From assembly GCA_023053545.1 (NCBI GenBank), contig JAKZAN010000007.1:8742001-8806000 (forward strand): a DNA stretch of 64,000 nucleotides. Reading direction: 5' to 3'. Below the pieces are notes generated by a model. That model saw only the letters and a list, made by a program, of their open reading frames with translations, did not search any database and had not been told where the DNA came from. This DNA is from Lepidurus packardi. Taxonomy: Eukaryota; Arthropoda; Branchiopoda; Notostraca; Triopsidae. Position 1 is the stretch's first letter. Every line of letters begins with the position of its first letter. Both the position numbers and the translations under genes were made by a program. This document shows, piece by piece, positions 1 through 12,821 of the stretch.

Positions 1-3000
1 CGAAAAACAATTACAGCTCGACCAACTTGTTTCTGTCCGTTTTCTTAAAAAAAAGATGCAGGGAAGACAACCAGGCAGAGAACTCTCTTTCTGCATTCTG
101 TTTCAGAACGGAGAACGAATAACGCAGAAAGAAAGAAAGAGAGAGGGAAAAAGACATCCAAAGCCACAGTCGGCGCTCTATCTGTAAAAGGAAGCCTCAT
201 ATATCACACTGGGAGCCCGCACCCATTCTTTATGATCCTTTGTAATTTCCTGGTGCGACCAAGAAAAATAATCTTAACTTTTATAGATTTTTGTTTAAGA
301 TATAATTTTTTTTTTTTTTTTTTTTTTTTCGTTGTTCATCGTTTGAAACCTCTATGGTAGGGTGGTGATCGATGCGGGTTGGAAGGATTGAATCTGGCCG
401 TATTAGTTTTCGGTTTTGAGGAGGAAATCCCGAATGGATGGGTTTAGAGCGAAAGAAAAGCTTGTTTTTGTCACATCATTAAGGTTCCATATGGAATGGT
501 GGTATATGGTTAATGCGGTGGAGCTGTTGTGAACTAATCATCGTCGTCGTCCCTTGGTGCGGTCCTTTCATATCTTTTGGGCTGGTCTCATATCGCAAGA
601 ATCTCTTTCAATTAAGCGTTTCCTATCAGGCAAATTGGCTGTGGTCCACATTGGAAAGGGGGGGGGGGGTGAGTAAAGGGTCTTTGGCATCTGGCAATTT
701 GCCTCGTAACATGGCTTTGCTGCGTCTGGAAAAGCCTTCTACGGATGAGCTAATTTGTATGTGGGAGGGGAAAAAAAGAAGGCCTGTATCCCGCCAGAGC
801 GGTTGGAATTGTCCAAATAGAATAAAAATAAAGTAGAGGATCGAGAATGAAATCTTGGGAGTGCTTTTTGTAGAAGGAATAACAAGGTTGGGATTGAAAA
901 CTTTTCGCATTGATATACCTTAGCTCGGTAGTGGCGGTTAGCATGGGAACAAGTTTGGAACAACTTTTTGAAAAAAACTGCGTTTAATGAGAAATTTCTT
1001 TGATAGTAGTCTTGAGCTTGCCAACAGGTAGTGCACAACCAATACACAGTTGTGTACCATGAGTAATACATTTGCAATGTGCAAATGAAGTTTGCAATTG
1101 AGAAATACGTTACCTGAAGGTGTGTCTTGTGGTTGTGCACTAACTGCTAATAAAAGAAAACAATTTTTTTTAGATTGCCTTCAAAGCGGACAAGCCGTTT
1201 TCGAGAAATCTTGTTCCGAGAGTTTGACGACTTGATTTGGGATATCGTGCTGCCACAGCAATTGTGGTGACAAGATGTACTTTCTTTCGCGAAACAAAAA
1301 CAAACATCAGCACCATCTGTTGACCCTTTCCCCATCTTTAAGCTAAGGTATACGGGAGCCTTAAACAAAACTGTAATAGCTTTGAATGCCAAAACCCTTT
1401 CAGAATCAAGCAAAAGATCTCGTTTCTGGTCATCTTTTACTTTCCAGCCTGTACAAATTAGCAGTTGAGCTAATAAAGGAAGAAAATAGAATTTAAAAAA
1501 ATAAACAATAACAAACATCAGCGCCATCTGTGTGAGTCTTTCCCATCAATAAGCTAGGATACGGGAGCCTTAAAAGTATCCTAGTGTGGCTTTGGAATTA
1601 TTGTAAGAATATTTTTTGCTCTTTTAGGCGACGTTAAGTGGAGTTAGTAGAGGAAGAAGAGGGGGGTTATTGGTAGTGAAATAGTCGCTGCTGAACTCTG
1701 GTCTTGAGAGGGTCCGGAATGGTTCTGGGGAGAAGTTTGTTGGCTCAGAAGTACCAAGTCAGCTCAAAATTGGTCAGGCACTCGATGATACGCTGCTTCA
1801 TATCTCCTATGTGAAGCCATAAAAGTAATAATAAAAAAAAGTTGAGGGAATTATGGCGTTTGGCCGGAGAAATTATTCAGGCGAACGTGCATAGGATGGT
1901 TTCCCCCCATCAATGATGAGGAAAACGCAACGGGTGGCAGGTACACTCTGGCTTTGGCACGAACTTATCGTGTGCTCCATACAGAAATATATATACCAAG
2001 CGTGTGGCTCCCCAATAAAATAAAATTAACTGCTTTCAAACCTTGCCCCAAACCTTCAGAAAGGTGGGGAAAGGACTTTTGAGCAATTTAACATCTATTT
2101 TTTTATTTCTATTTATTTACATCTATTTTTATTTTTTTAGATGAGAAATATTTCGTGCAAGTAAATAAAGGAGATCACACCAGTGCAGTAGATCAAGTTG
2201 TTAATTAAAGATCAGTATTGATCGACCATCAAACAGCGCCACACATTCTTTTGTCACCGTGTCTTTCCCTTTGGCTCAAAAGCTTGCTCCAAAGTTTCCC
2301 TTTTGCTTGCCTTTTGTAAGGAAGAGCTTTGTTCCTTCCAAGCACGCAGCGTAATGGATAGTTCTAAATTTGTTGGTGCCAGTATTAATGATGCATTTTG
2401 ACTGTCGGGAGCGTTTTTCGTTACTGTCCTTAACTAAAAGTCGCGGAAAACCTCCGGTTACTAAGTTCCTTTTAGTAACCGGGAAAAAAAACCCCGGAGA
2501 AATGAAAATGCTGCAGGAAAAAAGTTTCAAAGCTGCAAAAGATATTTGTTAGCGAGTGTTGTTTGATTAAGTGCGGGCGGAGGAAATGGTCGTCAGGGTA
2601 ATTAATATACATTATCTTCTTTTTTTTCTTTTTTAGTTTCCAAGTTTTCTCGCGTATAAGTGAGAAAAGACTGCGGGGAGGCGGTTATGGTGCCATATAC
2701 TCCTAGAAACACGCAGGGAATGTGATAACGGCGATCATGGCAAGTAAGATCTAATCGCTGGTTATTAGCTGATAGAAATCGGGAGTTTTTAGACCGTATT
2801 GTTGGGTATGTCTCATTATAAATCTGTTTTTCTCGCCCCCCAAAGCAGGAAATTTATGCTGCGTTTACATAGACGGAGTAGCACGTCATTAGTGGGGTTA
2901 CGAAACGACAAAAAGCTTTGGAAAACTTGACTGCAATCGCCGATGGTAAATTTTGCCTGGATCCGCCCATGGTTTTTTGGAAAGAGGAAGAGGAACGAAG

Positions 3001-3398
3001 CGAGAGAGAACAGAGAGAGAGAGAGGAGAGTCCGCGGGTCTGCTGTGTTTGGGAGCTTTGGTTTGTTTTTACTTGGCGTTGAGAAACTGAAAGGGCAAAA
3101 CGGAACGCAGCCAAGCCCCACAATCTCGCCAGTCCGAGACCATACTTTGGTGCAGTTGTACAGTATCCACCGAAGCTCTTGAAGCTTTCCAAGTGCCGTA
3201 AAGTCCCGGTCCCGGGCAAAGTCGAGGCTTATGAAGGATATAATTCGAGACAGACCAAGGCAGCAGGGAGAGTTTGGCCAAGATGTGCTTCCCCTCCCTC
3301 CCCCACAACATACACACATCCTGCACGCTACCACGCCTTCGACTGTTCCATCACTGGACGAAAAAGGTATAAAACGAAGTCAGCTTTACAGCAACAAA

Positions 3399-3604
3399 GT
3401 TCAAACGTTGTCACACAACTTGTGCCTAACAACATTTTCCCTGTTTCGTGTATTTCGTTTAGCTTTTGTGGTTTGCCCTACCGAACAGCAGCGCATTGTT
3501 ATGTTCAAACGTTGTCAAACCAACTTGAGCCTCACAACATTTTCTGTTTCGTGTATTTCGCTTAGCTTTTGTGGTTTGCCCTACCGAACAGCAGCGCATT
3601 GTTG
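3399..3604. repeat. Two-copy tandem duplication, ~104 bp unit
   Basis: Two adjacent copies begin with GTTCAAACGTTGTCA (about 3399 and 3503) and end with GAACAGCAGCGCATTGTT (about 3483 and 3586). They differ by a few substitutions and small indels. Each copy contains TTTCG(T/C)TTAG, which could act as a splice acceptor on the + strand. No coding function is evident. Confidence 0.75.
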
Positions 3605-4216
3605 TACAGTAGAGTACAGTATCACAGTCTAGTCGTACAGTCTAGTCGTACCGAATCCTTCCGAAGAGGCTGAAAAAGTTTTTTCCTCCCATCGAGACAA
3701 AGTTTGCCAACTGAAAACGGAGCCAGCGTTGAACTTGGAGCATATGGTACTGACGTGTTCATACCGATAGGTGCACAGGTGCGTTCTGTATGTACTTTCT
3801 GTGTACGGTTGTGTGATAGAGGGAGATTGTGGGAGTGTTCAGGTGCTAATGACGAAGCGATAGGATAGGACAAGTACGCGCAGGATACTGCTTAAGTAGA
3901 TTTCCCGTATTTCCCTTAAAAAGCATGAAAGACTGCCTATTGCTCCCCTGCATTTGGCTAGTGCCAGTTAGGTATGAAAGTTAAAAGAAGAGTGAAAGTT
4001 GGGCGTGATTTTTGCACGAGTGCGCTAAAAATAAGCGGATTTGGACGGAGATAAGTTGGTTTAAACAGATAGCACGTGGCGAAAAGAGAAAGGTAGGGTG
4101 ATTAAATGAGTTTTTTTTCCTTTTTTTTTAGTGTGGAAGAAATTCATTGAAAGCGTCAGGTTGTCACCCGGCGACGCTATCGTAAATGTCTCATTTCGTT
4201 CCGTTTTTGAAACCCT

Positions 4217-4255
4217 TATAAAAGGCATGGTGCAATGACGAAAGAGGACAGTTTG
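4217..4255 (+). promoter_or_regulatory. Possible TATA/initiator core promoter
   Basis: TATAAAAG lies at about 4217-4224, followed about 28 bp later by ACAGTTTGG, which resembles an arthropod initiator. A strong donor-like GTGAGT follows near 4332, so a short non-coding first exon of roughly 80 nt is conceivable. No downstream coding exon could be linked to it. A second TATAAA sits at about 3368. These matches are suggestive only. Confidence 0.25.
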
Positions 4256-7200
4256 GTTCAGCGAACTCGAGGGTGTCGCATCCACAATATCCTCATGCTA
4301 TTGATTTTTTGCCAGTGAAATCAAGCCAACTGTGAGTGAGCATGGGGTTTTACATGATACTCCGGTTCTCTTTTTTATTTTTATTTCTTACTTTTTCGTG
4401 TCAGGACTTTTCTTGTATTATTTATAGAGGCTGAATCGAAACCTGATCCGCAAGTTCTATAACCGGTTAGGGGCAAGAGGGAACGTCTTGGGCTACATAC
4501 ACACTGCAATACACGTTCTTTTCCCACCCGTGCATAGCATGCATGTGCAACACAAAACTGCTGCCCTTTCCAACAACCCTCTGGGAGGTTTCGCTCGCGT
4601 TTTGTGCTGTGAATGCTCCGAACGTTCTGTGTGTGCTGGGCACCTTCGGTCGCGAAAGGATTTCGGGAGTTTCTGGTCATGCTTGCGGGGGTTATTCCTA
4701 CTTTTTCTGCAACATTTTCGACTTTTTCTGCAAGACTACGGAAGATTTTCCAGGCCAGAGCGCTGGCTTCCCATCATCATTATAGTAATTGTCTTGAAAC
4801 AGGACTCGGCAAGCTGGGAATGTTGAAAGCGAGGGTGAAAACGTACTTTCTTGGGGAGATTTTGAATGTAATCCTTTGAGAATGGTCCCCTGTTCTTGTC
4901 CCGGCAGCATTGTTTAATCAAAAATGCATGATTTACATATCCCTCTGTCGAGTCCGGCTTTGTAGCTTACTGCAAGCAAACCCCATTGCCTATCAGCTAG
5001 ACCACCTTGTTTTGCATTCAAAAGAGAAAAAAAGGCGGATGTCCTGATTGAGCTTTAATGCCAAAGAACCGTGCATAGATTTAGTGGGGGTCGACCGTGC
5101 TTGGGCTACATAATCAACTCAAGCGTGGCGTCATCAGGCATAGCATAGCACAGTTTGGCATGTGATGTCACCAGCGAGTTATATTTTGGAGTCCAAGCCA
5201 GAAGGAAGTTGCAATACTAAAAGTTGCCCGCTTCCTTTTTATGTTTTTGCATTATTTCATTTCATTTATTTTTTGCCTTTTTTTTGTTAATTTGAAAGTG
5301 ATGTAAACAGGAACGTTCTGTTTCTTTTTCGACGCCGGACGCTTTCTAGAGTTTGATCGCCATATGGGAGCAAGATTCTACAAGGATTTCGTTACGGATT
5401 TTCAACGCTTTTTCGGGGGTTTGCCTGAGATTCTGTAAAGTCGACGGTTCAGGGCCAGATTGTCGTGTTGTGACGCGCTGTTTCGTTTACATGAGCTGTA
5501 AAACGTCTAAAAATATTCCCGGGCTCTGGTTTGTTGACTATACTGCCCATCTGCACGTGAAAACCCCCCAGGCGTGACTAGTCATGCACACACATAAGAA
5601 AGAAGCACCGGCTGACCCTTAACCTTCTTTAACAACCTTTTAAGATGCCTAAACATGTAAAGCAAGGCCCTCCTTTAGCTTTTTACATTTCCACATGCCC
5701 AACTTACCGCCAAGACTAATATCCGCTAGAGAATCAAGCGCGTGTGATGTTAGTGGTGCTAGTTGGTTTGGGGAGGGAGAACTCTTAGTTTGGGTTAGAA
5801 AGAACTCTTTGTACTCCCATTCAGTTTACTAAGGAACTTGACTTGCTTCAAGTTTTGCTTTCGTCAAAACTTCCCGTTGGGTTTTGTGAATTGAGGAAGG
5901 AAAAGTGAAACTATTGATTAGAATGCTAATGTACTTTCTTGATTGTGCTCTGTAGGAAACCTTGCAAAGGAGGGGGGAGGAACACGCCTACTTCTTGGAC
6001 TTGGCAACTCTGAGGGGTTTCATTTCCGTTGACGTTGTAATTCAAGGAGTAAATGAGGAAAGACGATGGATTACGACAGAAAATGAAACACAACCCGCTT
6101 TGGTCGTCCAAGCTGTAGACTGAGGGCGGAGAAGCAAGTCTGCTTGCAACCCGTGTGGATATACAAGTTCCGTGTATTTACGCTTAATTGTGGGTGAGTA
6201 ATGATTGGCGTCAGCTAACTATATAACTAACCAACACCTACCATGTTAGAATACCCGAAGTATGGAGCTGGATGGCGATAGCGCGTCGACAAGCGGTGGT
6301 TTCTTTTCTTTTCATGTGTGGACCCGGTGAATCATACTTGTAAAAGGGCGAGCCTCTCCCAGAATGGAAAGAAGCGATTCATGCACGTAGCATGCCGGAT
6401 GACAGTGTGTAGGTTGGGGTGATTTGACTTTTCTTAATGCATTTTTGCCTTTTCCCCCCCCCCCCCCCCAGATTTTTGCGTGTGTGTGATACACAAAGCA
6501 ATGGCTATTGTACTAGGAATTGATGGAAGGACAGGACCATGCAGACGGCTGTGAACCTTGAACCGATACCAACACCAACCAGGGAGCACTTCGTCACTGC
6601 TTTTTGACTATACACGGTCGATATGCATCTTTACGTGGGTGGCGTTGCGTTCGAGATCCCGCTTTTTGATTGTGAGAGACATTGGCGGTTCAGAGACTTT
6701 GCTATTGCCTAATTTGGCGTTCAAGACGTGGCGTTTGGGAAATGACTGTTCTGTGATGGGCCTGAGGCTTCTTTGCTCAACAGAGTTTTATTGGATGTTG
6801 AGCAAAGCTTCAGGTGCGTTGTCGGAGTCAGTCCAGCAGCAGCTTATTTTCACGATTGACTAAGCGATTGATTATGCATGTCTTTCCTCCAGCCTGATAT
6901 CTTGCTCGACCTTATGTATGGCGGTGAGCAAATCATCAGGTGCGTAGGGGAGGCAAACTAACGCCGTTTTGACGTGAAAAACCACGTCGCAATGAGGAAA
7001 AAGTACCCTGACTTATTGGGCAAACCAGCTGGGGGAGTCCTGTATAAATTTGCATGTTTAGAAGTTCACGTGATGGGTATTTTCCTTCCTTTTTTTAAAA
7101 AAAAATACATCTTTTCATGTAGGTGTGATATATTTATGAAGAGCAAATAAACCGTATAGAATTTTACATCCCGTTTTGACCGCTAATAAGTTCATTGGGT

Positions 7201-7257
7201 ACAAAAATGGTTCTTTCAAGAATTGGTAAAGGGGAGTTGGGAGGTTTGGAACATAAA

Positions 7258-7696
7258 TTAGACAGTGGATGGAAGTGTTTCCAAATGCGCCTTCAGGTTT
7301 CGAGCCAATTCTGTCAAATGTTGCGAAACAGCTTCCTTCTGACCACTGAGGTCGTTGTGGACAACACCGCATTCTTCGCACAGATGTTGCAAATTGATAT
7401 CCGCTGTGGCGCTGGAATGAATTTCTTTCGAATTGTTACCCAAAACGCCTAGCTGCTGCTCAAACTCTTGTTGCCATTCTAGAAAGACACGCAACATACG
7501 CACGTGGGATTCGCATGTAGTTTGGTTTGCATCGCAGTAAAGAAAGTACGACATAATAAAGATTGGGGTTACCTTTAAGTACAGCAATGGTGTCCGCGTT
7601 TTCATTGTTGGGCGTCGAGGAAATGTCAGCGGGTTTATTGCCCTCTTCATCGCAAAGCCGAGTTTCGAGCACTGGGGCTTTGTTCTTAGCTGCCAT
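7258..7696 (-). CDS. Small two-exon coiled-coil protein, unidentified
   Basis: Reading complement, exon 1 is 7696-7573 (MAAKNKAPVLETRL..., 41 codons plus one base) and exon 2 is 7478-7258, ending in TAA. The intron 7572-7479 has a GT donor (GTAACC) and a TTTCTAG acceptor. The joined frame gives 114 residues. The N-terminal third is polar and probably disordered. Residues about 42-114 (EWQQEFEQQLG... HLTELARNLKAHLE) are predicted amphipathic helix with heptad-like leucines and a CEEC pair in the middle. The size and helical pattern resemble small subunits of coiled-coil complexes (BLOC/BORC or kinetochore type), but I do not recognise the family. The gene is divergent from the ceramide synthase gene that starts at 8093, so about 400 bp separate the two starts. 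Confidence 0.55.
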
Positions 7697-8092
7697 TATC
7701 AGAGATTTGTCTTTTCGGATTCTAAGTGGTTGTCCTTTTCGCGATAAGAATTGGGTGAAGGATTAGAAGATAATAAATACAGGCTTTGAAATGAATCGTG
7801 GGATTGTATATAGCTTCAATTCGGTAGCAACAACAAATTCTAAGAAATGCGCTGGAAAAACCGAATTCAGTCGAACCATGGTTCGTTGAAGAGATAGACA
7901 GAGCCATCTAGTGCTAAGCAGCGACATTGCACACCTTATCTTATACAAAGGTGGGCAGTCCTGCCCTACATTATTTTGTGCAAAAAAGCTCTTTTCCTTA
8001 AATAAGCGCCGGCTGACAAGCTTCTCTTCTTTTGGGCTCCTGTTCGAAAAGTGGTCTGGTTGTCTCGTCTTCCGGGAGTTCAATATAAAAAA

Positions 8093-9747
8093 ATGGTTCC
8101 GAACTTACTCCAGAACATATCAGATGGGTTTTGGTCGGAGTATGTGTGGCTTCCCCCGGGAGTGACATGGAAAGACCTCGAGTCCACCGAAACCAAGCAC
8201 TTCCCAGTGTTCAATGACATTTATTACCCAATTTTCTATGCCGGTGTTTTGGCAGTGCTCAGATATCTTTTAGAAGGGTAAGTATGGATAAAGTTGGTGA
8301 CTTACTGTGCATCTAAATTATGCTTATAAATTATGGCTTAAATTATGGTTCTGATCTTTGGTCTCTGGGCGTTATATTTTTCCTCCTGTGATATTTTAGG
8401 TTCGTATTCAGACCATTTGGGATTTTTTGTGGATTAAGGCCAGTTAGAGTTTCCAGAGCACAAGTCGCCACCGATCCCTTCTTGGAAAAGGCTTATAAAT
8501 CATGCAAGGGAAAACCAGACTATAAAACGGTACAGTGTGTCGCTATTGTATTTATTATTAATGATAATAATTTCTGTCTGTGTGAAATGGGAAGAATAGG
8601 TTCAGGCTCTGTCTAAAGAGCTAAGATGGACCGACAGACAGGTTGAAAGATGGTTTCGGATACGTCGAATGGGAGACAAACCGTCTACTCTGATTAAGTT
8701 CTCAGAATGCTGGTGCGTTATTTTCTTACGTCATTTAACTTGGCAAGTTTTCAGCTTGTGTCTTTTGTCCCAGTTGGCGCTTTGTCTACTACGCATTCAT
8801 CTTTTTCTACAATATTACTTTCCTGTGGGATAAACCATGGCTATGGGACATCATGGAATGCTGGTACAACTTTCCTTATGATGTACATGCGCCCAGACCC
8901 TGTAAAAAGAGTTTATTACTATTAACGCTCCCTTGTCACAGGACGTCATCGATGGGCTTTGGTGGCTGTACATGATTCAGCTCAGCTTCTATTGGTCACT
9001 CCTCATTACCCAGTTTTTTGATGTCAAACGAAAAGACTTCTGGGAGATGTTTATTCATCACATCACAACGATATCTCTTATTGTCTTATCCTGGACCTGT
9101 AACTTGATACGTATCGGAAGTTTAGTCCTCGTTATTCATGATTGCGCCGACATTTTCCTTGAAGTAAACTTTAAGACCCAGTTGTGCTTCTGTGTTTCTA
9201 GTAATAAATTCTCGTCCCACTTTAGTGTGCCAAGATGTGCAAGTACATAAAATGGCAGCGTGTTTGTGACACGCTGTTCGCGATCTTCACCGTAGTTTGG
9301 ATCGTATCGCGCGTTTTTGTGTTTCCGATGTGGATATTGAATAGGTAATGTACCTCCTTTATGAAAACTTGCAAGACTGTTAACGCTTACTGTTCCTTCT
9401 TTGTTTCTTCTTCTTACCAGTACATGTTTTGAAGCCAAGAAAGTGGTTCCGATGTTCCCAGCCTACTACATTTTCAATTCCATGCTGTTGATCCTCTTGG
9501 GCCTTCATATCGTTTGGACATATTTTATTATGAAAGTCTTGCACAGAGCTCTCATTTCCGGCCAGGTGAATTTGAAAACTTTTGCAAGGAATTCTTGTAA
9601 GAAAAACGTTTGATTTTTCTTTAGATGGAGAAGGATTCTCGCAGCTCTTCCAGCGAAACAGATTACCTGACAGAAGATGAGCAAGTGGCCAAGGAGTTAT
9701 CTAGCAGTTTAGCGCACAAACTAGGCAAAGCGAAAAAGAATAAGTAG
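8093..9747 (+). CDS. Ceramide synthase CerS-A (Lag1/TLC family)
   Basis: Eight exons: 8093-8277, 8400-8529, 8600-8712, 8774-8882, 8942-9163, 9226-9344, 9421-9565 and 9625-9747. All have GT-AG borders and the joined frame is 381 residues, the usual ceramide synthase size. The family is an ER multipass membrane enzyme that N-acylates sphingoid bases with fatty acyl-CoA. Exon 3 (about residues 106-142) encodes the Hox-like segment (RWTDRQVERWFRIRR). The TLC domain follows, and the Lag1 signature HDCADIFLE ends exon 5 at residue 253, with the paired histidines IHH upstream. A possible N-glycosylation sequon (NIS) is near residue 8. The tail, DSRSSSSETDYLTEDE, is acidic and serine-rich like the CK2-site tails of animal CerS proteins. 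It is the first of four tandem paralogues and the most divergent in exon layout: Lag1 exons that are split in the others are fused here. Confidence 0.93.
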
Positions 9748-10493
9748 ATTGTTTTACTCGCCGGAGACAGGTTTTGTGTTTCTTAAAACTTCTGCCAATT
9801 CAAACTAAACCGTTTCTTAATTTTCGGAAGTTCTGACCAAACAATAGTGCGTTTAGGGTTTCTTTATTTGAGTTTGACAGCTGGGACCATTTTTTTCAGG
9901 TTTATTATTTCTGGTGCGTTTTATAAAGGAGTATTCCTTTGTGTGCTCGACGTAACTGCATAAAATGTAATTAGACTTCATGGCCATTCCAGAAGTGCCC
10001 TAACGAATATACAAAAGCTGTCGCCTAATTCATACTACACATTATTAATGTTGCGCCAGATCTGTAAGCTCTTAATCGTTTTATTTTTACTTACCACTTG
10101 TTAAAGTGAGAAGCTGTCATAGAAGTATTACGACAGACTTCCGGCGTTTCTTCCGTATACGACTGCATGTAAGCATCTGGTCTAAATAATTAGACGAATG
10201 AGTAGCCTCATCTAGCAAGTAAGAGATAAATTGCGAGATGCTCAGATCACTTATAAGCTAGATATGTTCTTCGGTTTGAAGGAGAGCTCCAGGTGAGTGC
10301 CTCGTTTACAGACTACTCAGTCGGAAGCAAATTAGAAAACTTCTCTTGGAGTATTTCGTTACAGTGTCTCCTTTTCGCGCATAATATGATCAGTTTTCTT
10401 AAACGGTTTGAGTAGTTGGGAGCACTTCGTGTCTTGCCTGCTTAGCAGAAGTGATAACCTTTCCGTTCAGTTAGAAACTGTGCTATCGCTATT
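9748..10493. other. Intergenic spacer between CerS-A and CerS-B
   Basis: No coding exon is seen. The stretch is part of a duplicated unit: nearly the same sequence recurs at 12822-13598 upstream of CerS-C. It includes TATACAAAAG near 10009, the counterpart of TATATAAAAG at about 13096, and probably the CerS-A 3' UTR and CerS-B upstream region. Confidence 0.6.
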
Positions 10494-12172
10494 ATGGAAA
10501 CTCTGGCCATGATCACCCAGGTGGTTAAAGATACTTTCAATTATGAGGTGAGGATAGTTCCCTTCATTCATTTCCAAAATGACGGGCAGTAATAATTGTG
10601 CAAAATGTGATGTAGGTGACAGAAGAAGAGCTTCGCAAGAACTCGGAAGTGGGTTGGAATTTTATTTATGTGCCAATGATCCTCGCGGTATTCTTAATGG
10701 GATTACGTCATATTGTTGAAAAGTATATTGTGTTGCAATTAACATATTGTTCTAAGTGCTTTACGTGAATTGCAGTCATATATTCCTTCCACTGGGTATT
10801 CTGCATGGCTTGAAACCCGTACACAAACCCAATGTACCACACAATTCATTGTTGGAGCAAGTCTACGGATCGCATCGCAAGCGCTTTCCATCAGCAAATA
10901 AAGTTTGCGGCACATAGCATATTGACCTCTGCAATCAAATGATTGACTGAATTTTTCTGCCCATGTGTTACAGATCAAGGAAATGACAAAAGAATTGGGC
11001 TGGACAGAGCGACAAGTACAGAGATGGTTTAGGCTCAGGATGGCTAAGGATAAAACCCCTAAACTTGTCAAGTTTATGGAAAGCGGGTAAAACGTTTAAT
11101 GAGGACGTATGGAATAAGGCTAATGATTTTGTCTTGCCTTCGTTTATTAGGTGGAAATTTACGTTTTATTTAAGCACGACCTTGTTTATGATCATTGCTG
11201 CTGTTAGATTAGAATGTGATTGGACGTTTAACATTCCAGAGCATCACAGAAACTTCCCTTATAACGTAAATACCTAGTATTCTCCTATAAAACCTGTAAT
11301 TAATTATGTTTGCTAGGCTAAATCTCCATCAGTTTGGAAAATCTACATATTCGAGCAGGCCTTCTACGTGGCATCACTTTTTTCGATCTTTACAGATGTA
11401 CGGAGAAAGGATTTTGTTGAAATGGTGATTCATCATATAATAGCCATTTTGATTCCTGGTCTATGTTGGTAAGCTTGACTTCAAACAAAATTAAAAAATG
11501 AACTTACTGGAAAGGAACTGAATTCATTATATTTATTTTACTCTGCCTTAAAAAGGTACTACAACACCTTGCGTTATGGGGCACTCGTCTACCTAACCCA
11601 CGATTGCTGTGATGTATTTTTGGAAGTAAGGCTATATATATATATTTATATTTCTATTGCTACTTGCTCTAATAAAATGTTCTTACTCTCTTTCTTATAG
11701 TTAGCGAAAATGCTCAATTATGTCAAATGGAAGCGATCAACTGACGCTTGTTTCGTTGTATTCACCATTGTGTGGTGTGTCAATCGGCTTTACATTTATC
11801 CCTTTCATGTCTTGTGGAAGTACGTATTTTTAAGGAACGTCGTAATCAGTTATCTAATTTACTGTTGATTTTTCTTTAGCGGATTTTTCCACTCGTTTGG
11901 ATTCATGTACACGCGACCGTACTATATCATCAATTACAGCAGCATTCTTCTCTTCATGCTCCACTTGGTCTGGACGTATTACATCATCAAAGTACTCCTT
12001 CGTGTGATGTCGAGCGGAAAAGTAATTTAAAATAGAACAAACAGCGTCAATGTTTAACTTTTGTTTTTCAATATTTCCGTAATTTAAGAGCAAGGACTCC
12101 CGTAGTTCCTCAAGTGACAATGAAATTTCGACCGATGAAGAGAATGGAGCCGTAGTGAAAAAGAAGTCGTAA
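10494..12172 (+). CDS. Ceramide synthase CerS-B
   Basis: Ten exons: 10494-10547, 10616-10722, 10776-10902, 10974-11086, 11151-11265, 11317-11468, 11556-11625, 11701-11819, 11880-12021 and 12089-12172. All are in phase and give 360 residues. It starts at METLAMITQVV; the next exon brings the first membrane segment. The Hox-like segment (GWTERQVQRWFRLRMAKDK) lies at about residues 100-130. VRRKDFVEMVIHH and the Lag1 signature HDCCDVFLE (ending at residue 246) mark the catalytic TLC domain. The C-terminal tail SRSSSSDNEISTDEE is acidic and serine-rich. It differs from CerS-C (13599-15262) by scattered substitutions only, and the flanks are duplicated too, so the pair is recent. The predicted role is ER ceramide synthesis; acyl-chain preference cannot be inferred. 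Confidence 0.9.
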
Positions 12173-12598
12173 AGTTCCACTAAACCGAACGCAGAATGTT
12201 GGGAATTTTTGTAGTTCAATGTCTTATTTTGGTGAATTTTTGTTTGCTAGCTGTGTGAACTGTCAAATTCCCTGCCCTGCATCTGGTTGCATGTGAACAG
12301 TAGTTGATTGGAGGTTGGTCGTTTGGGCTCGCGAGATTTGTCCAGTTTTCGGTAGTCTAGCTTGTTGATGTCTGACTTGTTGACCGCTTCTCGTAAAGCA
12401 AGAGTTTCTCCAAATGGCCAACAATTAAACACTTGAAGCTCGGAAGTGCAGATCCGTTTTGTCACTCATTTCATTTATGTAATTTTTACTGGTTCACACC
12501 ATCCAGCAATGCCTTATATGAAAATAAGAAATAGATCCATATGAACATAATCTGATCACCCGACATACGGCGTATGTAGAAAGATTCAAAAAGATTTC
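12173..12598. other. CerS-B downstream sequence (duplicated at 15263-15630)
   Basis: No coding exon is seen. The stretch after the CerS-B stop is repeated after the CerS-C stop with point differences and small indels, for example CTGTGTGAACTGTCAAATTC at about 12253 and 15338. Homology ends near 12540-12555, just before the ceramide synthase fragment at 12599. Confidence 0.6.
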
Positions 12599-12821
12599 GT
12601 TTGGACATATTTTATCATGAAAGTCCTCTACGGAGCCCTCGTTTCTGGCCAGGTAAATTTGAAAGCTTTTTCAAACAATTCTTTAATAACGTATGATTTT
12701 TCTTTAGATGGAGGAGGATTCTCGCAGCTCGTTAAGCGAAACAGACTACTTTATAGAAGATGAGCAACCGGCCAGCGCGTCATCAGGCAGCTCATCGAAC
12801 AATCTTGGCAGAACAATTTAA
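12599..12821 (+). pseudogene. Truncated ceramide synthase 3'-end fragment
   Basis: The fragment starts abruptly at 12599 with VWTYFIMKVLYGALVSGQ, matching the second half of CerS-A exon 7. It keeps the donor after CAG at 12652 and then the terminal exon 12708-12821 (MEEDSRSSLSETDYFIEDE..., TAA). No upstream ceramide synthase exons exist; the preceding sequence is the end of the CerS-B downstream region. It is therefore a breakpoint relic of the tandem duplication and cannot make an enzyme. Confidence 0.85.

Larger units (their letters stand above)
1..7257. other. Long stretch with no supportable coding gene
   Basis: I see no exon chain here that is supported by splice sites and a recognisable protein. 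Open frames are short and lack family resemblance. The stretch holds homopolymer runs (T at about 309-329, G at about 659-668, C at about 6457-6470), a 104-bp tandem duplication at 3399-3604 and a TATA/initiator-like site near 4217, described separately. It could be intron or upstream regulatory DNA of a gene outside the window. Confidence 0.5.

Noticed and set aside
2816-3334. 172-residue - strand frame
   Set aside because: It spans low-complexity sequence (GAGAGA run) and promoter-like DNA; its composition is not protein-like and no exon borders fit.
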